Positions 18,124 to 27,126 of a DNA stretch of 64,000 nt are shown here, one piece after another. Source of the DNA: an uncultured Eggerthellaceae bacterium (lineage in GTDB: Bacteria; Actinomycetota; Coriobacteriia; Coriobacteriales; Eggerthellaceae); NCBI GenBank assembly GCA_934617425.1, contig CAKTUD010000005.1:62001-126000 (forward strand). The letters run 5' to 3'. The position numbers and the translations under genes are program-made. A model generated the notes under the pieces. The model was not told the DNA's origin. It saw only the letters and a program-made list of their open reading frames with translations, and made no database searches. Position 1 is the first letter of the stretch. Every line of letters begins with the position of its first letter.

Positions 18124-18837
18124 TCACTCGTTGTCCGTATCGAAAACCAAGCTGTCGAAATCAATCTTCTCCACCACGCCGAAAGGAGAAGGCACCTCGA
18201 GCGCCGCCTCTTCGTCATCGACGGCAGTCGGAGCGCTTTCGTCCCCAGTCTCGTTGGCGGCAGCCGTTGCACCCAAACGCTCGCGAATCAGCCGCGCCGT
18301 ATTCTCGTCGGGAGCGAAATCATCGAGCTCCGGCAAATCCTTCGGCGAGCTCAAGCCGAATTTCTCAAGAAACGCCGTCGTCGTTGCATAAAGCGTCGGG
18401 TTACCCGGCGCATCGGAGTTCCCCGCTTCGCGAACAAGGCCACGATCAACCAAAGTAGAGACGACGCTATCGGAATTAACGCCGCGAATAGCAGCGATCT
18501 GGGCGCGCGTCATCGGCTGCCCGTAGGCGATGATGGCGAGCACCTCCAAAGCAGCCTGCGACATTTTGCGCGTGTCCCACGAAAGCACGTATTTCTCTAG
18601 CAGCTTGTCGTAATCGGGATGCGTGTACAAACGCCACCCACCTGCGATCTCGACAAGACGGATCCCCGCCCCGGCGCCATCCAAACGTTCGCGAAGCGCT
18701 TCGAGGCCCGCCAAAGCACAAGCGGGATCGCATTCGAGCATCTCAGCCAAAGTAATGGTGTTGACAGGTTCACTAGACACGAACAGCAGCGCCTCGATCG
18801 CACTTGGCAGCTGATCTTTTTCCAACCCCTCGAACAT
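18124..18837 (-). CDS. scpB: Segregation and condensation protein ScpB
   Basis: 237 residues, two winged-helix domains. The opening LPSAIEALLFVSSEPV and the middle LSWDTRKMSQAALEVLAIIAYGQPMTR region (in parts) are characteristic. ScpB works with ScpA as the kleisin complex of SMC for chromosome compaction. The C-terminal 60 residues are acidic and probably disordered. AAGGGATAAG precedes the ATG. It lies between scpA and rluB, the common order. Confidence 0.95.
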   Translation of the reverse strand: MFEGLEKDQLPSAIEALLFVSSEPVNTITLAEMLECDPACALAGLEALRERLDGAGAGIRLVEIAGGWRLYTHPDYDKLLEKYVLSWDTRKMSQAALEVLAIIAYGQPMTRAQIAAIRGVNSDSVVSTLVDRGLVREAGNSDAPGNPTLYATTTAFLEKFGLSSPKDLPELDDFAPDENTARLIRERLGATAAANETGDESAPTAVDDEEAALEVPSPFGVVEKIDFDSLVFDTDNE

Positions 18838-18852
18838 CTTATCCCTTCAAAA

Positions 18853-19647
18853 TCAAGCTTCCGCGCCAACGGAAGTCAAAGCGTCGTCGCCGGTAAGGTC
18901 GAGCTCTCCCGACCCTTCGATATAGTCGATCAAGATATCGCCGAAAGCCTCGTCCTGCCTAAGATGCACCATTTGGCGCTTATATAGCTCAAGCAACGCC
19001 AAGAAGGAAACCACCACGATAGGCGTCGGCGTATCGTCGGCTACAAGCTCCGAGAAACGCAGGTGCTTCTTCGTTTCGAGCTTCTTATGCAGCGCACGGA
19101 CATGCACTTCCACAGGAATTGGTTTTTGTGCGATATGATCGGACTCCAAAAGAACAATATCGCGTCGGGCGAAGGCTCCCGCAGCCAAAAAGGCCAGGCT
19201 TTCGAGCGAAACACCACGCAAAAAGTCGGGCATCATCTTGGAGTAACGCTCGGGCGGGCCGAACGTGCGCGCATGCATGCGCGCTTGCATCTGCGCACAG
19301 GATGCAAGCATGTTCGCAGCGTTTTTGTACTTCTTGTAATCGATCAGCTTCGCTATAAGCATGTCGCGAGCTTCGTTTGGCGTGAGCTCGGCTATCTCCT
19401 CGTCAGTCTCATCACGCTCGACGGGGATAAGGCTCTGCGCCTTGATCTCGAGCAAAGTCGAAGCCACCAAAAGGAAATCGCTGGCGACATCGAGGTCGAG
19501 AGCATTCATTTTCGCAATTTCTTCGAGATATTGATTCACTATCTCGTTGACCGAGATGGCGCCGATATCCACACGCTGCCTGCTTACCAAATACAGCAAC
19601 AAGTCGAAAGGGCCCTCGAAGCTTTCCGTTCTTACGCGATACGACAT
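18853..19647 (-). CDS. scpA: Segregation and condensation protein ScpA
   Basis: 264 residues from ATG at 19647 (a GTG at 19653 overlaps the protease stop). The kleisin N-terminus FEGPFDLLLYLVSRQRVDIG is clear, followed by the YLEEI and DFLLVASTLLEIKAQ segments that bind the SMC neck. The C-terminal winged helix binds the other SMC head. It starts the scpA-scpB pair; smc itself is outside the window. Confidence 0.95.
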   Translation of the reverse strand: MSYRVRTESFEGPFDLLLYLVSRQRVDIGAISVNEIVNQYLEEIAKMNALDLDVASDFLLVASTLLEIKAQSLIPVERDETDEEIAELTPNEARDMLIAKLIDYKKYKNAANMLASCAQMQARMHARTFGPPERYSKMMPDFLRGVSLESLAFLAAGAFARRDIVLLESDHIAQKPIPVEVHVRALHKKLETKKHLRFSELVADDTPTPIVVVSFLALLELYKRQMVHLRQDEAFGDILIDYIEGSGELDLTGDDALTSVGAEA

Positions 19648-19652
19648 AGGCA

Positions 19653-20339
19653 CTACCCCATGTACGGAAACAAAAGCCCGTAAACATTGCCCGCGGTAAT
19701 GTTTAAATACCAGCTAAACGGATCGACGTGCAGAAATTGCGGCAAAAGGATAACCACGATCATGAAAACCGGAAATGCATATTGCTGCACCTTGTAATAC
19801 TGGGGCAGGTACTTTTCGGGCAAAAAGAATGCGAAAATCGACGAACCGTCGAGCGGCGGTATGGGAAGAAGATTGAAAAACATCAGATACAAATTGATGA
19901 GCGCGAACAGCGGCAAAAAGCACAGAAAGAAATAGCGGAATATCTCGCTTGCGTATATCCATTGAACAACCGGTGCGAAGCTGAACAGCAGCCATCCGAC
20001 AAGCGCCGCGAAAAGCGCCATGAGCAAATTGGCCAAGGGGCCCGCGAGGCCCACGATCAAATCCCCTTTGCGGGGGTCTTTGAAATATCGCGGGTTATAA
20101 GGAACCGGCTTCGCATAACCGAAAACAGGCATGTTCATAGCCATCAAAACGAGAGGAAGGATAACCGTGCCAAAGGGATCGATATGACGCAAGGGGTTAA
20201 AGGACAAGCGCCCCGCCCCTTTTGCCGTTTGATCGCCTAATTTATAAGCCGCAAAAGCATGGCTCGCCTCATGCACCACGATGGCGGGAACAAAGCTCAA
20301 TACCGAGCAAATCAGGTATGCGAGGTATGATGCAGACAT
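19653..20339 (-). CDS. Site-2 protease family (M50) membrane metalloprotease
   Basis: 228 residues from ATG at 20339, with GGGAGAG immediately upstream; the longer open frame runs through a hairpin and is unlikely. The zinc site HEASH is at 23-27 and the third ligand is D164 in LLPIPPLDG. About five or six hydrophobic segments are seen. This short rhomboid-like form of the M50 family occurs beside scpA in many Gram-positive bacteria; its substrate is unknown. Confidence 0.88.
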   Translation of the reverse strand: MSASYLAYLICSVLSFVPAIVVHEASHAFAAYKLGDQTAKGAGRLSFNPLRHIDPFGTVILPLVLMAMNMPVFGYAKPVPYNPRYFKDPRKGDLIVGLAGPLANLLMALFAALVGWLLFSFAPVVQWIYASEIFRYFFLCFLPLFALINLYLMFFNLLPIPPLDGSSIFAFFLPEKYLPQYYKVQQYAFPVFMIVVILLPQFLHVDPFSWYLNITAGNVYGLLFPYMG

Positions 20340-20368
20340 ATCTCTCCCAAAATCGAATATACGCAAAC

Positions 20369-20393
20369 GGCCTGGTACAAACTGCACCAGGCC
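20369..20393 (-). terminator. Hairpin downstream of secY
   Basis: GGCCTGGT and ACCAGGCC form an eight-base stem with a nine-base loop about 25 bases after the secY stop. The following GTTTGCG is a poor T tract, so termination may be partial and read-through into the protease gene is possible. Confidence 0.55.
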
Positions 20394-20418
20394 GCCAAAA
20401 TCATCACAAGACAAGACC

Positions 20419-21705
20419 TTATTTGAAGAAGCCTTCGTAATTATGCATCTTCAATTGGCTTTCAACCTTAGTCATAGTGTCAAGCGCAACGCCGATCATG
20501 ATAAGGATCGACGTGCCGCCAAACGCCTGAATCAGCTGATTGCCCGTAAAGAAGAACAAAATCGACGGTACGACAGCAATCAAGGCAATGAATATACCAC
20601 CCGGAAGAGTAACGCGACGAAGCACGTTGTGGATATACTCGACCGTAGCCTTGCCCGGACGAATGCCAGGGATAAAGCCACCTTGCTTCTGCAGATTCTC
20701 AGCCGTCTGCTGCGGATCGAAAACCATCGACGTATAGAAATACGCGAAGAAGACGATCAGAACAGCGGTGAGGATCCAGTTAACCCAACCGGTGGAAATA
20801 GCATTTGCCACCACAGTGAGCCATTCGACGTTGAACAACGCCGCAAGCTGAGCCGGGAAATAAATCAGGCAGCTTGCGAAGATAATCGGAATAACGCCAG
20901 CGGCATTCACCTTGAAGGGGATGTAAGTAGACTGGCCACCCATCATCTTACGGCCCTGAACGCGCTTAGCGTAGTTAACAGGGATACGACGCTGAGCACG
21001 CTCGAAGAAGATGATCAACGGGATGCAGACCAAGACCACGACGACGATGAGAACCGTGAGCGCGATGCCCATGCCCTGATTGTCCATCGAGGTGATAGAC
21101 GAATACAAAGCTGCAGGAACGCGAGAGACAATGCTCACGAAGATAATCAAGGACATGCCATTGCCGACGCCGCGCTGGGTGATGAGCTCGCCCATCCACA
21201 TGATAAGAGCTGTGCCGGCAACCAAAGTGAACACCACGACGATGCAGGTAAGCGCATAAGGGACTTGATCGCTGAAGTGCACACCGTAAGCATCCGACTG
21301 GAAAAGAAGCAAATAGCCGATAGCATTAATCAAGCCCAGACCAAGCGTAAGCCAACGAGTAACCTGGGTGATCTTGCGACGCCCCGACTCGCCTTCACGC
21401 GCCCATCGACCAACCGCCGGGATAACGCCCTGCATCAGCTGCATGATGATCGATGCAGTGATGTAGGGCATGATTCCAAGCGAGAACACCGAGAAATTCG
21501 ACAATGCGCCACCAGTGAAAAGGTCGAGCATCGTCATGGAAACCTGGTTGCTCGAAGCCATGAACGCATCGGCCAGAGCACGGAACGGGATTCCCGGAAC
21601 AGGCAGGTACGCGCCAACGCGATAAAGCGCCAAGATACCGAGCGTGAAGAGAATCTTCTTACGCAGCTCGGGCACTTTGAATGCGTCAACAAATGCACTT
21701 AGCAA
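20419..21705 (-). CDS. secY: Protein translocase subunit SecY
   Basis: 428 residues, ten transmembrane segments. It forms the channel of the Sec translocon. The opening LRKKILFTLGILALYRVGAYLPVPGI is typical. The start is a TTG at 21705 that overlaps the rplO stop by seven bases, with AAAGG ten bases upstream; no better in-frame start is near. It is the last gene of the spc-type operon here; adk, map and infA do not follow. Confidence 0.95.
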   Translation of the reverse strand: MLSAFVDAFKVPELRKKILFTLGILALYRVGAYLPVPGIPFRALADAFMASSNQVSMTMLDLFTGGALSNFSVFSLGIMPYITASIIMQLMQGVIPAVGRWAREGESGRRKITQVTRWLTLGLGLINAIGYLLLFQSDAYGVHFSDQVPYALTCIVVVFTLVAGTALIMWMGELITQRGVGNGMSLIIFVSIVSRVPAALYSSITSMDNQGMGIALTVLIVVVVLVCIPLIIFFERAQRRIPVNYAKRVQGRKMMGGQSTYIPFKVNAAGVIPIIFASCLIYFPAQLAALFNVEWLTVVANAISTGWVNWILTAVLIVFFAYFYTSMVFDPQQTAENLQKQGGFIPGIRPGKATVEYIHNVLRRVTLPGGIFIALIAVVPSILFFFTGNQLIQAFGGTSILIMIGVALDTMTKVESQLKMHNYEGFFK

Positions 21706-22148
21706 GGCTGTTCAACCTTTCCGCCGACAGCTTCGATCTTGGCCTGAGCCGTAGCAGAGACCTTGTCAACCTTAACGGTGAGAGCCTTGGTCAAATCGCC
21801 ATCGCCGAGAACCTTAACCAAAGCATCCTCATGCTTGATGATGCCCTTTGCCTTCAGGCTTGCGCCGTCGACGACCTCGCCAGCCTCGAATTTCTCTTCC
21901 AGACGGCCAACATTGACAGGCAGATACTCAATACGGTTGAAGTTCTTGAAGCCGGGGAGCTTGGGGAGACGACGAGCAAGCGGCGTCTGACCACCCTCGA
22001 AGCCCGCCTTCTTGCCGCCACCGGAGCGCGACTTCTGACCGTTCATACCACGGCCAGCGGTCTTGCCCTGGCCTGCTGCGTGGCCGCGACCAACGCGCTT
22101 GCGGTTTTTACGGGAGCCCTCTGCGGGCTGCAGATCCTTCAATTCCAT
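21699..22148 (-). CDS. rplO: 50S ribosomal protein L15
   Basis: 149 residues. MELKDLQPAEGSRKNRKRVGRGH and the glycine-rich KTAGRGMNGQKSRSGG stretch are the L15 signature. AAGGAG precedes the ATG by eight bases. It overlaps the secY start, as is common. Confidence 0.97.
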   Translation of the reverse strand: MELKDLQPAEGSRKNRKRVGRGHAAGQGKTAGRGMNGQKSRSGGGKKAGFEGGQTPLARRLPKLPGFKNFNRIEYLPVNVGRLEEKFEAGEVVDGASLKAKGIIKHEDALVKVLGDGDLTKALTVKVDKVSATAQAKIEAVGGKVEQPC

Positions 22149-22173
22149 ATGTGAAACTCCTTTTTCACGCTTG

Positions 22174-22283
22174 CGGATGGCAAGCCATCCGTGCTGGCAG
22201 CTCGCCGCCAGCCAACTTCCAATGCGCCGCTAAATGCGACAAGACAGAATAATAGCATGAACGGCCCGAAGACCGTTCATGCT
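22174..22283 (-). repeat. Three hairpins in the rpmD-rplO gap
   Basis: Between rpmD and rplO the minus-strand transcript can fold into three consecutive stems: an 11-bp stem (22273-22283 with 22254-22264, eight-base loop), then 22207-22212 with 22193-22198, then 22185-22191 with 22174-22180. The first is followed by ATTATTCTGTC, weakly terminator-like. The 156-base gap is long for this operon. Confidence 0.65.
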
Positions 22284-22304
22284 TATTACCTAAAAAGGAT
22301 GACT

Positions 22305-22499
22305 CTATTTAATCTCTTCAACTTCAACAAGATGCTTGATTTTGAAGAGCATGCCGCGAACAGATTCGTTATCAACCTGCTCGACAGTCTTGCCGATATG
22401 GCCAAGACCGAGAGCCTTCAGCGTTTTACCCTGATCGGCCTTACGACCAATAGCGCTTTTAACCTGCGTGACACGCAGAGTCTTCTTTGCGTCAGACAT
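22305..22499 (-). CDS. rpmD: 50S ribosomal protein L30
   Basis: 64 residues. LRVTQVKSAIGRKADQGKTLKALGLG is the compact L30 core. The ATG overlaps the rpsE stop (TAATG), indicating coupled translation. Confidence 0.96.
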   Translation of the reverse strand: MSDAKKTLRVTQVKSAIGRKADQGKTLKALGLGHIGKTVEQVDNESVRGMLFKIKHLVEVEEIK

Positions 22500-23044
22500 T
22501 ACTTGGTCTCCTTTCGACCGAAGATCTGGTCGACGGTAACGCCGCGACGAGCAGCAACCTCTTCGGCGGTCTGCATTTCGCGAAGACCCTCGGCGGTTGC
22601 CTTGACAACGTTGAGCGCGTTGTTGGTGCCCAGCTCCTTGGTGATGACATCGGTGACACCGGCAAGCTCGAGCACTGCACGAACAGCGCTGCCTGCCATA
22701 ACGCCGGTACCAGGAAGAGCCGGCTTGATCAGAACACGACCAGCACCGAACTCGCCGATGATGTCGTGAGGAACGGTCTTGGAGCCCTCGACATCCTTGG
22801 ACTCGACCAGAGGAACACTGAACATGTTCTTCTTGGCATCCTCGACACCCTTCTGGATTGCGTTGGGAACCTCTTTGGACTTGCCCATGCCCACACCCAC
22901 GCGACCATTGCCGTCACCGACAACGACCAATGCGGAGAGAGCCATGCGACGACCGCCCTTGACTACCTTCGAAACGCGGCTAATGGAAACAACGCGTTCC
23001 TGGAGCTCAGGTACTCCTGCTTCTTCATGTTGTTTACGAGGCAT
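22499..23044 (-). CDS. rpsE: 30S ribosomal protein S5
   Basis: 181 residues. The double-stranded RNA-binding N-terminal part (LQERVVSISRVSKVVKGGRR) and the C-terminal GSAVRAVLELAGVTDV region identify S5, which shapes decoding fidelity. It lies between rplR and rpmD in standard order. Confidence 0.97.
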   Translation of the reverse strand: MPRKQHEEAGVPELQERVVSISRVSKVVKGGRRMALSALVVVGDGNGRVGVGMGKSKEVPNAIQKGVEDAKKNMFSVPLVESKDVEGSKTVPHDIIGEFGAGRVLIKPALPGTGVMAGSAVRAVLELAGVTDVITKELGTNNALNVVKATAEGLREMQTAEEVAARRGVTVDQIFGRKETK

Positions 23045-23058
23045 ATCTTAAGCTCCTT

Positions 23059-23430
23059 CTAGAATTTCAAGCCTGCTTCGCGGGCGCCCTCGGCAACTGC
23101 CTTGACGCGACCGTGATACAGGTTGCCGCCGCGGTCGAAAACAACCTCGGAAATACCGGCTTCGATGGCCTTCTTACCGATGATCTCGCCCAGGGCAGCA
23201 GCGCCCTCGACGGTGCCGCCCTTCTTGCCGGTAGCCTTGAACTCGGCACCGAGCGTAGAAGCGCCGCAAATGGTGGTATGAGCAACGTCGTCGATTACCT
23301 GAGCGTAAACGTTGTTGTTGCTACGGGTGACGCAAAGACGGGGGCGTGCTGCGGTGCCGGAAATCTTGCCGCGAACGCGACGATGGCGACGAGCAAGACC
23401 GCTTTGCCTTTTCTTCAAATTAGCGTTCAT
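23059..23430 (-). CDS. rplR: 50S ribosomal protein L18
   Basis: 123 residues. The 5S rRNA-binding protein L18 is recognised by RHRRVRGKISGTAARPRLCV and the C-terminal FDRGGNLYHGRVKAVAEGAR. Standard spc operon position. Confidence 0.97.
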   Translation of the reverse strand: MNANLKKRQSGLARRHRRVRGKISGTAARPRLCVTRSNNNVYAQVIDDVAHTTICGASTLGAEFKATGKKGGTVEGAAALGEIIGKKAIEAGISEVVFDRGGNLYHGRVKAVAEGAREAGLKF

Positions 23431-23469
23431 TGAACTAATCCCTTCAATCTCTCAATCCGTAAAGCGGGA

Positions 23470-24012
23470 CTACTCGCCCTTAGCAGCCTTGCCAAGCTTG
23501 CGACGGACATACTCGCCCTCGTAGCGAATACCCTTGCCCTTGTAAGGCTCGGGCTTGCGCCACTTGCGGATATCCGCAGCTACCTGGCCAACCTGCTCTT
23601 TGCTCGGACCAGAGACAACGATTTCGGTCTGGCTGGGAACCTCGAACTTGATGTTCTCAGGAGCCTTGACGATAACCGGATGGGAGAAGCCAAGCTGAAG
23701 CTCAAGGTCTGAACCCTTAAGCGCAGCACGATAGCCAACGCCGACAAGCACGAGCTTCTTGGAGAAGCCCTTCTCGCAACCCTCGATCATGTTGTGGATA
23801 AGGGTGCGAACCAAGCCGTGATAGCACTTGGCATCATGGCTGTCGTCGGGACGCTCGACCGTGATGGTGTCGCCCTCTTGCTTGATGATCATGATCGAAG
23901 GGAACGTGCGTACAAGCTCGCCCTTGGGGCCCTTAACGTCAACCGTGGTGCCGTCGATCTTAACCTCGACGTTAGCAGGAACGGTGATGGGCTGTTTGCC
24001 GATACGAGACAT
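23470..24012 (-). CDS. rplF: 50S ribosomal protein L6
   Basis: 180 residues. MSRIGKQPITVPANVEV opens the protein, and the C-terminal GPSKEQVGQVAADIRKWRKP and YKGKGIRY motifs are the classic L6 signature near the factor-binding site. Confidence 0.97.
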   Translation of the reverse strand: MSRIGKQPITVPANVEVKIDGTTVDVKGPKGELVRTFPSIMIIKQEGDTITVERPDDSHDAKCYHGLVRTLIHNMIEGCEKGFSKKLVLVGVGYRAALKGSDLELQLGFSHPVIVKAPENIKFEVPSQTEIVVSGPSKEQVGQVAADIRKWRKPEPYKGKGIRYEGEYVRRKLGKAAKGE

Positions 24013-24030
24013 ACTAAACCTCTTCCTTTC

Positions 24031-24429
24031 CTACCAGATATAAGCGATGACCTCGCCGCCGATACCCTTTTTGCGGGCATCGCGGTCAGCCATAACGCCT
24101 TGGCTCGTCGAGATGATTGCAGTACCCAAGCCACCGAGAACGCGGGGCAGATCTTCCTTGCCAGCAAAAATACGCAAGCCGGGCTTAGAGACGCGCTTGA
24201 TGCCACGGATGGTCTTGGCTTTCTTGTCGCCGTATTTCAAGGTTATCTCAAGCGTGGCACGCGGCTCGCCTGCAACAACCTCATAAGACTTGATGTAGCC
24301 CTCTTCTTGCATGATGCGAGCTACCTCGACAAGTTTCTTGCTCGACGGCATGGATACCGTCTCCTTGCCAGCAGAATTGGCATTACGCACACGCGTAAGC
24401 ATATCTGCAATGGGGTCGGTCAATGTCAT
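24031..24429 (-). CDS. rpsH: 30S ribosomal protein S8
   Basis: 132 residues. DPIADMLTRVRNANSAGKE at the start and the C-terminal ISTSQGVMADRDARKKGIGG are the S8 signature. In E. coli S8 represses the spc operon; whether it does so here cannot be read from the sequence. Confidence 0.97.
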   Translation of the reverse strand: MTLTDPIADMLTRVRNANSAGKETVSMPSSKKLVEVARIMQEEGYIKSYEVVAGEPRATLEITLKYGDKKAKTIRGIKRVSKPGLRIFAGKEDLPRVLGGLGTAIISTSQGVMADRDARKKGIGGEVIAYIW

Positions 24430-24535
24430 TTCTTTTCTCCTTTAGTCCTTGATGAACCACATCGCTCGGTTCGCGAAAGCCCTTAACCTTCACGCCTAAG
24501 CAAGGGCACACCCTCAAACGTGTTAAAAGTCCGTC

Positions 24536-24721
24536 TTACCAAGAAGACTTCGTCACGCCGGGAAGTTCGCCTTTGTTCGCAAGCTCGCGCAAGCACACGC
24601 GGCACAGACCGAACTTGCGGTAGTAAGCACGAGGGCGTCCGCAACGCGTGCAACGGTTGTGCTGACGCGTCGAGAACTTAGCTTCGCGCTTAGCCTTGGC
24701 GATCATCGATTTCTTAGCCAT
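24536..24721 (-). CDS. rpsN: 30S ribosomal protein S14, zinc-binding type Z
   Basis: 61 residues. This is the short zinc form of S14: CTRCGRPRAYYRKFGLCRVC holds the four cysteine ligands. A 106-base gap without obvious structure separates it from rpsH. Confidence 0.97.
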   Translation of the reverse strand: MAKKSMIAKAKREAKFSTRQHNRCTRCGRPRAYYRKFGLCRVCLRELANKGELPGVTKSSW

Positions 24722-24797
24722 GCATTCCTTCTTTCCTTCTGCCCGAGCGACTCATGCGGCATCGCCCGAACCTCTTACAAACAAAACGCTTGCGCGT

Positions 24798-25343
24798 TTA
24801 GTTCTCCTTGAATGGGAAGCCAAATGCGTCCAGAAGAGCGAACGCGGCTTCATCGTTGTCGGCGGTGGTGACGAACGTGATGTCCATGCCACGGGTACGA
24901 TCGATCTTGTCGTACTCGATTTCAGGGAAGATCAGCTGCTCGGTGATGCCGAGGGAATAATTGCCGCGGCCATCGAAGCTAGTGCGGGAGATACCGCGGA
25001 AGTCGCGAACACGCGGCAGAGCGATGGCAAGCAGACGATCCATGAACTCATACATACGGTCGCCACGAAGGGTTACCTTGCAGCCGATTGCCTGACCCTC
25101 GCGGATATGGAAGCCAGCGATGGACTTGCGAGCACGGCAAACATAAGGCTGCTGACCGGTAATGGTACGAAGGTCGTTGATAGCCGCATCAAGCTGCTTA
25201 GAATCGGATGCAGCGGCGCCAACACCCATGTTCACGACGATTTTCTCGAGCTTGGGAACCTGGTTGATATTCTTGATGCCCAGCTCTTTTTCGAGCTTGG
25301 CTACGATTTCGCCCTTGTACTTTTCCTTCAAACGAGGAGCCAT
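24798..25343 (-). CDS. rplE: 50S ribosomal protein L5
   Basis: 181 residues from ATG at 25343 (MAPRLKEKYKGEI); the open frame upstream runs through a hairpin region and is not coding. IKNINQVPKLEKIVVNMGVG and the C-terminal FPEIEYDKIDRTRGMDI identify L5, a 5S rRNA-binding protein of the central protuberance. The gap to rplX carries two hairpins. Confidence 0.97.
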   Translation of the reverse strand: MAPRLKEKYKGEIVAKLEKELGIKNINQVPKLEKIVVNMGVGAAASDSKQLDAAINDLRTITGQQPYVCRARKSIAGFHIREGQAIGCKVTLRGDRMYEFMDRLLAIALPRVRDFRGISRTSFDGRGNYSLGITEQLIFPEIEYDKIDRTRGMDITFVTTADNDEAAFALLDAFGFPFKEN

Positions 25344-25392
25344 GTTTTCTTTTCCTTTCGATGAATTAAACACAGGATTTCCGACCCTGCGT

Positions 25393-25459
25393 CCCCGAAG
25401 CATCGGGGTCATAGTATAGGGGTTAAAGCGAAACCTATCAGGGAATTCGCTTTAACCCC
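25393..25459 (-). repeat. Two hairpins in the rplX-rplE gap
   Basis: A perfect 14-bp stem (25419-25432 with 25446-25459, 13-base loop) is followed 10 bases on by a second stem CCCCGA/TCGGGG (25393-25398 with 25403-25408). Neither has a T run on the minus strand, so they are not ordinary intrinsic terminators. They fill most of the gap between rplX and rplE. Confidence 0.75.
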
Positions 25460-25466
25460 ACAACAT

Positions 25467-25784
25467 TTAAGCGATATCTTTGCCACACTTCTTGCAAACG
25501 CGAACCTTGCCATCGTCGGTCACGCGATAAGAAACGCGCGTAGGCTGCTTGCACTCGGGGCAAACGAGCATCACGTTGGACACGTGAAGCGGAGCCTCGA
25601 TAGACGAGATGCCGCCCTGGGGGTTTTGCTGAGTAGGACGCATCGCCTTCTTGTGGATGTTGACCTTCTCCACCACAACGCGATTGCGAGCAGGCAGAGC
25701 CTTAATGACCTTGCCCTCTTTGCCCTTGTCCTTGCCGGCGATCACCTTGACGGTATCACCCTTCTTGATTTTCAAACCGCTCAT
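25467..25784 (-). CDS. rplX: 50S ribosomal protein L24
   Basis: 105 residues. The KOW motif is in KKGDTVKVIAGKDKGKEGKV. The C-terminal half carries CPEC and CKKC pairs, the zinc-ribbon form of L24. It is the usual neighbour of rplN and rplE. Confidence 0.97.
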   Translation of the reverse strand: MSGLKIKKGDTVKVIAGKDKGKEGKVIKALPARNRVVVEKVNIHKKAMRPTQQNPQGGISSIEAPLHVSNVMLVCPECKQPTRVSYRVTDDGKVRVCKKCGKDIA

Positions 25785-25800
25785 TATGCGAACACCTCCC

Positions 25801-26169
25801 CTACAGCGTTTCCGGTGCCAAAGACACGATCTTCATGTATTTCTTCTCGCGCAGCTCGCGAGCCACAGGCCCGAAGATACGCGTACCGCGCGGAGTTCCA
25901 TCGTCGTTGATGAGAACAGCGGCGTTCTGGTCGAACTTGATGTAGCTACCGTCGTTGCGGCGAACTTCCTTCTTCACGCGAACGACGACGCAGCGTACAA
26001 CATCGCCCTTTTTGACGGCGGCGTTCGGGATAGCTTCCTTGACGCTGCAGATGATGACATCACCAAGGCTTGCGTAACGACGGCCCGTGCCGCCAAGCAC
26101 CTTGATGCACTGCACCTTGCGGGCGCCGGAGTTATCGGCCACCTGGAGCATGGTTTGCACCTGAATCAT
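25801..26169 (-). CDS. rplN: 50S ribosomal protein L14
   Basis: 122 residues. MIQVQTMLQVADNSGARKV is the typical L14 start and the C-terminus ends GPVARELREKKYMKIVSLAP. Standard position between rpsQ and rplX. Confidence 0.97.
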   Translation of the reverse strand: MIQVQTMLQVADNSGARKVQCIKVLGGTGRRYASLGDVIICSVKEAIPNAAVKKGDVVRCVVVRVKKEVRRNDGSYIKFDQNAAVLINDDGTPRGTRIFGPVARELREKKYMKIVSLAPETL

Positions 26170-26218
26170 TGCTTCTACCTATCTTTCAAACTAAGGAGCA
26201 TACGGATTTAACCGCAGG

Positions 26219-26479
26219 CTATTTGGCCTTCTCGACAATCTCAACAAGACGCCAACGCTTCATCTTGGACAGCGGGCGAGTCTCCATGACGGAAACGATA
26301 TCGCCAACATGGGCCTCGTTGTTCTCGTCGTGGCAATGCAGCTTCTTAGTGGTAGTCATCATCTTGCCGTAGATCGGATGCGGCTTGCGCTCGGAGATCT
26401 TCACAACGATGGTCTTGTCATTCACGTCGCTCACGACGACGCCCTGACGAACCTTTCGAGAGTTGCGTTCGTTAGTCAT
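26219..26479 (-). CDS. rpsQ: 30S ribosomal protein S17
   Basis: 86 residues. RKVRQGVVVSDVNDKTIVV and the later DIVSVMETRPLSKMKRWRLV are the S17 signature. Standard position. Confidence 0.97.
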   Translation of the reverse strand: MTNERNSRKVRQGVVVSDVNDKTIVVKISERKPHPIYGKMMTTTKKLHCHDENNEAHVGDIVSVMETRPLSKMKRWRLVEIVEKAK

Positions 26480-26503
26480 CTACTCTTCAACCTTCCTAAC
26501 GCT

Positions 26504-26703
26504 CTAGTTCAGAGCCTTCAGCTCGCGAGCACGCATCTCGGTCTGAATACGGGCGATGTCTTTTTTGACCTGACCCACACGAGCGGTGTTGTCGAGCTGG
26601 CTGGTGGCCATCTGGAAACGCAGATTGAAAAGCTCCGCGCGCGCTTCTTTGAGCTTAGCCTGCAAATCTTCGGCGGAAAGCTCGCGAATCTCTGCTGGTT
26701 TCA

Positions 26704-26704
<1 letters not shown>
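26504..26704 (-). CDS. rpmC: 50S ribosomal protein L29
   Basis: 66 residues. ELSAEDLQAKLKEARAELF and the helical LRFQMATSQLDNTAR are typical of L29 at the exit tunnel, where trigger factor docks through L23. Its ATG overlaps the rplP stop (TAATG). Confidence 0.96.
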
Positions 26705-27126
<422 letters not shown>

